DNA of 9,435 nucleotides. It comes from Propionibacteriaceae bacterium (lineage in GTDB: Bacteria > Actinomycetota > Actinomycetes > Propionibacteriales > Propionibacteriaceae). The translations under genes and the position numbers were made by a program. The notes below the pieces were generated by a model. The model made no database searches, was not told the origin of the DNA, and worked only from the letters and a program-made list of their open reading frames with translations. Shown here in pieces: positions 6,731 through 9,435 of the stretch; positions within the stretch are counted from its first letter, which is position 1, and every line of letters starts with the position of its first letter. The stretch lies in the NCBI GenBank assembly GCA_031255975.1, contig JAIRRM010000059.1, forward strand, positions 1 to 9,435, written 5' to 3'.

Positions 6731-7182
6731 GTCACATGCAAGAGGCCGGTGCCGAGGATGTCGTGGCGGCGTTACCAGAAGAGACAGAGCCCGCAGACCA
6801 TGGGGCAGACTATAAAGCGCGGCACGCCATGGAACCTCTCGATCTGGTGGAGGCATCCGAGATCGAGGCGGCCCCATGGTCGATTCGCCGTCGGATGGAG
6901 GCACTGCTTTGGCGATGGCCGGCGGCGCTGGGTCGGCAATGGCCGCTATTGCTGGTGTGGTTGGCCATAGCAGCCGGGTTGGTGCTCGTCTACCTACAGC
7001 ACTGGCGGCGCGGCTTGTTCGTAATCGGCGGTGCTTTCGGCTTGGCCGCGCTGTTCCGGTTGGTGTTGCCGGAGGGGCGCGCCGGGTTGCTGGTGGTGCG
7101 CAGCCGCATCTTCGACGTGGCCATCACCGGGCTTGCCGGAGCCGCCGTCATGGGGTTGGCGCTGATCGTTCCGCCCCGGTAG
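6727..7182 (+). CDS. DUF3017 small membrane protein
   Basis: A 151-residue protein with an acidic, soluble N-terminal half (about residues 1-70) and three hydrophobic segments at about 72-90, 97-115 and 130-148. The conserved DUF3017 core is visible: a Trp-rich entry (RQWPLLLVW), then [30 protein letters not shown] (109-127), and a final hydrophobic helix ending VPPR. No function is established for the family that I know of, and no catalytic motif is visible. Its start ATG overlaps the folD stop by four bases, so it is translated with folD; this pairing recurs in actinobacteria. The ATG at 6736 is an alternative start, but the overlapping one is favoured by coupling. The N-terminal extension looks disordered. 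Confidence 0.87.
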   Translation: MSHMQEAGAEDVVAALPEETEPADHGADYKARHAMEPLDLVEASEIEAAPWSIRRRMEALLWRWPAALGRQWPLLLVWLAIAAGLVLVYLQHWRRGLFVIGGAFGLAALFRLVLPEGRAGLLVVRSRIFDVAITGLAGAAVMGLALIVPPR

Positions 7183-7395
7183 GCCACTATTTCCGGAAAA
7201 CGGTCTCAGTTGGGGCGATCTTAGTGATGTCGCCGAGTTACTCGGATGACAATTAGCTCCACCTGCCACACTTCAGCGACGCCGCGGGGCGCGTCCAAGA
7301 TCGCGCGGGCGGTGTGCGACGCCATCCATCCCAGCGACTAAAGTTGGCCTTCGTACATCGCCCTGCTTGGCCCAACCGAAAGGCGTGAGAATCCC
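7183..7395 (+). promoter_or_regulatory. Intergenic region with alternative hairpins and a possible aminotransferase promoter
   Basis: This 213-bp gap contains a perfect 10-bp palindrome TTTCCGGAAA (7190-7199). It also has a hairpin CCGAGT-T-ACTCGG (7233-7245), flanked by GTC and GAC that could lengthen the stem. A second hairpin, GGCGA (7214-7218) with TCGCC (7230-7234), shares bases with the first, so the two stems exclude each other. The hairpins may end the folD unit, although no T tract follows, or act as an attenuator. A possible -10, TAAAGT (7339-7344), would give a leader of about 45 nt for the aminotransferase gene. No -35 is convincing. No ORF with coding character lies here. Confidence 0.35.
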
Positions 7396-8592
7396 ATGAG
7401 CATCTTCGCATCCATCGAACAGGCCCCCACCGATCCAATCCTCGGCATCAGCGACGCCTACCGGGCCGACCCGAGCCCCGACAAAGTAAATCTCGGCATT
7501 GGCGTCTATCAGGACGAGTCGGGCAAGCTGCCGTTGCTGGCGGCGGTACGTGAAGCGGTGGCGCGCATCGCCGCCGACCCCAAACCGTTGGGCTATCAAC
7601 CCATGGATGGGCTGCCGGGGTTCGCCGCCGCCACTCAAGAACTGGTGTTCGGCAAGGGGTCTGCCGCCGTGGCGTCCGGGCGCATCGTCACGGTGCAAAC
7701 GTTGGCCGGTACCGGTGCCCTTAAGCTGGGAGCCGACTTCCTTAACCGTTTCTCGCCGGGAGCCGACATCCTGTTTTCCGAGCCCACCTGGGATAACCAT
7801 GCGGCGGTGTTCGGCGGCGCGGGGCTCACCATCCGCGCGTATCGTTACTATGATCGCGCCACCGGCGGAGTGGATTTCGCCGGCATGTGCGCAGACATCG
7901 CAGACGCCAAGCCGGGCAGTATCGTGCTGCTACATGCCTGCTGCCACAACCCGTCGGGCTGCGACTTGGATGATTCCCAATGGGCCGAAGTGGTCAAACT
8001 CATTGGCGAGAAAGGGCTGATCCCCTTCTTTGACATGGCCTACCAGGGTTTTGCCGTCGGGGCTGAGGCCGACGCGGTGGGGGTACGGCTGGCTGCCGAA
8101 TCCGGGATCACATTCTTGGTCGCCAACTCCTACTCCAAGACGTTCGGCCTCTACGGTGAGCGTATCGGCGGCCTCTCCATCGGCTGTGCCGACGCCGCCG
8201 AGGCCAAGCGGGTGCTTTCGCGGGTAAAGCTCTGTATCCGCGCCAACTACTCCAACCCGCCGACCCAGGGCGCGACCATCGTCACTACCATCCTGGGTGA
8301 TTCGGAACTGAGAGCTTCGTGGGAGGCGGAGGTGGCCTCGTACCGCGACCGCATCCGCGACATGCGCGGCCTACTAGCCGAGGGATTGCGGGCCAACGGA
8401 GTGGCCGAGACGGGCTTCGTAACCAAACAGCGCGGCATGTTCACCTTCACCGGGTTGAGCCCGGAGCAGATGCAAACCCTACGAGGCGAATACCACATCT
8501 ACGGTGTTGACAATGGCCGTATCTGCTGCGCAGCCCTGAATACCCGCAATGTCGAATACGTGGCAGTCTCGCTTGCCAAGCTGTTGAAGTAG
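7396..8592 (+). CDS. aspC: Aspartate / aromatic amino acid aminotransferase, class I (AspC/TyrB type)
   Basis: A PLP-dependent transaminase interconverting aspartate plus 2-oxoglutarate with oxaloacetate plus glutamate, perhaps also aromatic amino acids; cytosolic homodimer. The 398-residue protein matches E. coli AspC in length and motif order. It shows VNLGIGVYQDE (31-41), GTGAL (105-109), Trp132 over the cofactor ring, HACCHNPSG (180-188) with Asn185, DMAYQGFA with Asp213 and Tyr216, and the cofactor lysine Lys248 in SYSKTFGLYGER with Arg256. Arg282 in IRANYSNPP corresponds to the distal-carboxylate arginine (Arg292) that favours dicarboxylic substrates. Arg375 in NGRICCAAL matches the alpha-carboxylate arginine (Arg386). 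The CCAAL following it differs from the usual NVAGL. The ATG at 7396 is preceded by AAAGG (7379-7383), at loose spacing. aspC versus tyrB cannot be settled from sequence alone. Confidence 0.93.
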   Translation: MSIFASIEQAPTDPILGISDAYRADPSPDKVNLGIGVYQDESGKLPLLAAVREAVARIAADPKPLGYQPMDGLPGFAAATQELVFGKGSAAVASGRIVTVQTLAGTGALKLGADFLNRFSPGADILFSEPTWDNHAAVFGGAGLTIRAYRYYDRATGGVDFAGMCADIADAKPGSIVLLHACCHNPSGCDLDDSQWAEVVKLIGEKGLIPFFDMAYQGFAVGAEADAVGVRLAAESGITFLVANSYSKTFGLYGERIGGLSIGCADAAEAKRVLSRVKLCIRANYSNPPTQGATIVTTILGDSELRASWEAEVASYRDRIRDMRGLLAEGLRANGVAETGFVTKQRGMFTFTGLSPEQMQTLRGEYHIYGVDNGRICCAALNTRNVEYVAVSLAKLLK

Positions 8593-8613
8593 CCGACGGC
8601 TGGGCTCGCCAGG
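8591..8613. other. Short convergent intergenic gap with a small palindrome
   Basis: Only 21 bases separate the aminotransferase stop (8590-8592) from the stop of the minus-strand membrane protein gene. AGCCG-A-CGGCT (8591-8601) is a perfect inverted repeat overlapping the stop codon. It may weakly serve as a bidirectional transcription end, but there is no T tract on either strand, so I do not call it a terminator. Confidence 0.3.
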
Positions 8614-9435
8614 TCAAGTGCCAATCGAGGTGGTGTATTCGCCGGTTGGCTCTGTCTCGGTCGGTGCGATGAGCGCGGCGGTTTCAACGCGCATCGCCTT
8701 CCAGGCCAGCGCCGCCACCGCCCAGGCGGCGAACGCGAGCAGTACCATCGACGGCAGATAAAACATCAGGTAGGCCGCCCACCCCTTTCCGGCGACGATC
8801 CAGCCGACGAGCGGGATGTCCCACAACTCGTACGGCCCCATATAAAAGGCATTGAGGATTCCATCGGTTTCGTGGGTGGCGAAGTACGGGTGCGTAGCGA
8901 TGTTGATGATTACCGCGCTCACGCAGCACGCGGCGAACACCGCGGTGCCCTGCGCGAAGCGTCGCCAGGTGGGGGCCACCCGATGACACATCAGCAGGTA
9001 TCCGGCGGCTGTCACCAGTAGCGCGTGGTGGAAGGGGCTTTGGAAAAGCACATAGGCGTAATAGGTGCTGAAGATAGCCGTCGGATAGACGATGGCGGAC
9101 ATGCCGAAGTAAAGCGCGTAGAACACCATGAACGCTTCGAAGGCGCTCTTGACTTTGCCGGGGCGTAGTAGCCCGGTTACGAGCATGGCGAACATGCCGA
9201 CGCTGCACGGTTGCAGCGGAAAGACGAACCACCAGTAGTCGTCCTCAAGCTCCGAGGTGAGGTAGAGCAGTTGCTTTCCGATCTCGAACAGCAACTGCGT
9301 CACGGCGATGGCAACCAGCACCTGATCCTGCCGTCTGCGCGGTAGGGCGCGTAACTGCCACGCGCCGCGTAGCAGCAGCACCACGAGCACCACCCATGCC
9401 AGGTGGTACCAGCCAAAGGCGGTTGGTTGCTCGGC
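8614..9435 (-). CDS. YwaF/TMEM164-like polytopic membrane protein, 5' end cut by the window
   Basis: An open frame on the minus strand that ends at 8614 and stays open to the window edge; the visible upstream part reads AEQPTAFGWYHLAWV. The first in-frame GTG is at 9393, but it lies inside the first hydrophobic segment, so the true start is probably beyond 9435. I count about seven hydrophobic segments. Numbered from 9393, the pattern PLQPCS (59-64, Cys63), then FQSPFHHALL (117-126, His122/His123), then FYMGPYELW (183-191) resembles the TIGR02206/YwaF and TMEM164 family. Vertebrate TMEM164 is reported to be a phospholipid acyltransferase using a Cys and a His in comparable loops. Whether this bacterial protein shares that activity is inference; it is otherwise of unknown function. 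The C-terminal ~25 residues are soluble and Thr/Glu-rich. The gene is convergent with the aminotransferase gene. Confidence 0.7.
   Translation of the reverse strand, partial: AEQPTAFGWYHLAWVVLVVLLLRGAWQLRALPRRRQDQVLVAIAVTQLLFEIGKQLLYLTSELEDDYWWFVFPLQPCSVGMFAMLVTGLLRPGKVKSAFEAFMVFYALYFGMSAIVYPTAIFSTYYAYVLFQSPFHHALLVTAAGYLLMCHRVAPTWRRFAQGTAVFAACCVSAVIINIATHPYFATHETDGILNAFYMGPYELWDIPLVGWIVAGKGWAAYLMFYLPSMVLLAFAAWAVAALAWKAMRVETAALIAPTETEPTGEYTTSIGT

Noticed and set aside
1..9435. CRISPR arrays, insertion sequences, tRNA or rRNA genes
   Set aside because: No regularly spaced repeats, transposase motifs, terminal inverted repeats with target duplications, or tRNA-like or rRNA-like sequences were seen on either strand.

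Overview
This is a 9.4-kb chromosomal window from a high-GC Gram-positive bacterium, almost certainly an actinobacterium. Hand-counted 60-base rows run about 52-68% G+C. The gene content is typically actinobacterial: a DUF6350 (PerM-like) membrane protein directly upstream of purH, and folD overlapping a DUF3017 membrane protein. Genes that begin transcription units often start with GTG, have no Shine-Dalgarno sequence, and have a TANNNT box exactly 7 nt upstream. That is the geometry of leaderless mRNAs, which are common in this phylum.

Layout. Bases 1-34 are an almost pure C tract. A plus-strand unit follows: a DUF6350 protein (91-1449), purH (1458-3023) and a long-chain acyl-CoA synthetase (3050-4720). 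Convergent to it on the minus strand lie the C-terminal stub of a lost ABC-transporter ATPase (4749-4862) and a complete ADP-ribosylglycohydrolase family gene (4897-5706). A 172-bp divergent control region carries two leaderless promoters. It leads into folD (5879-6730) and the coupled DUF3017 gene (6727-7182). After a 213-bp spacer with alternative hairpins comes a class I aspartate/aromatic aminotransferase (7396-8592). It converges on a YwaF/TMEM164-like polytopic membrane protein (8614 to the window edge, minus strand, 5' end missing).

How the genes fit together. PurH (AICAR formyltransferase/IMP cyclohydrolase) uses 10-formyl-tetrahydrofolate, which FolD makes, so the purine/one-carbon genes form the metabolic core. 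purN, usual between the DUF6350 gene and purH in actinobacteria, is absent. The aminotransferase supplies aspartate, also a purine precursor, and sits where many actinobacteria have mdh. The acyl-CoA synthetase and the TMEM164-like protein point to lipid metabolism but show no direct link to purines.

Most notable signal. From about 4080 to 4980 the plus strand becomes strongly G+T rich (60-75% in counted rows, against 40-47% in rows outside). Within the acyl-CoA synthetase gene, codon choice flips abruptly from C-ending to T-ending codons. The same block contains the ABC ATPase stub. This looks like a recombinational replacement that gave a mosaic acyl-CoA synthetase and carried in a piece of the donor's neighbouring gene. 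I see no phage, transposon, CRISPR, rRNA or tRNA gene, and no convincing new multi-gene system. The window is mainly core metabolism with one recombinant scar.
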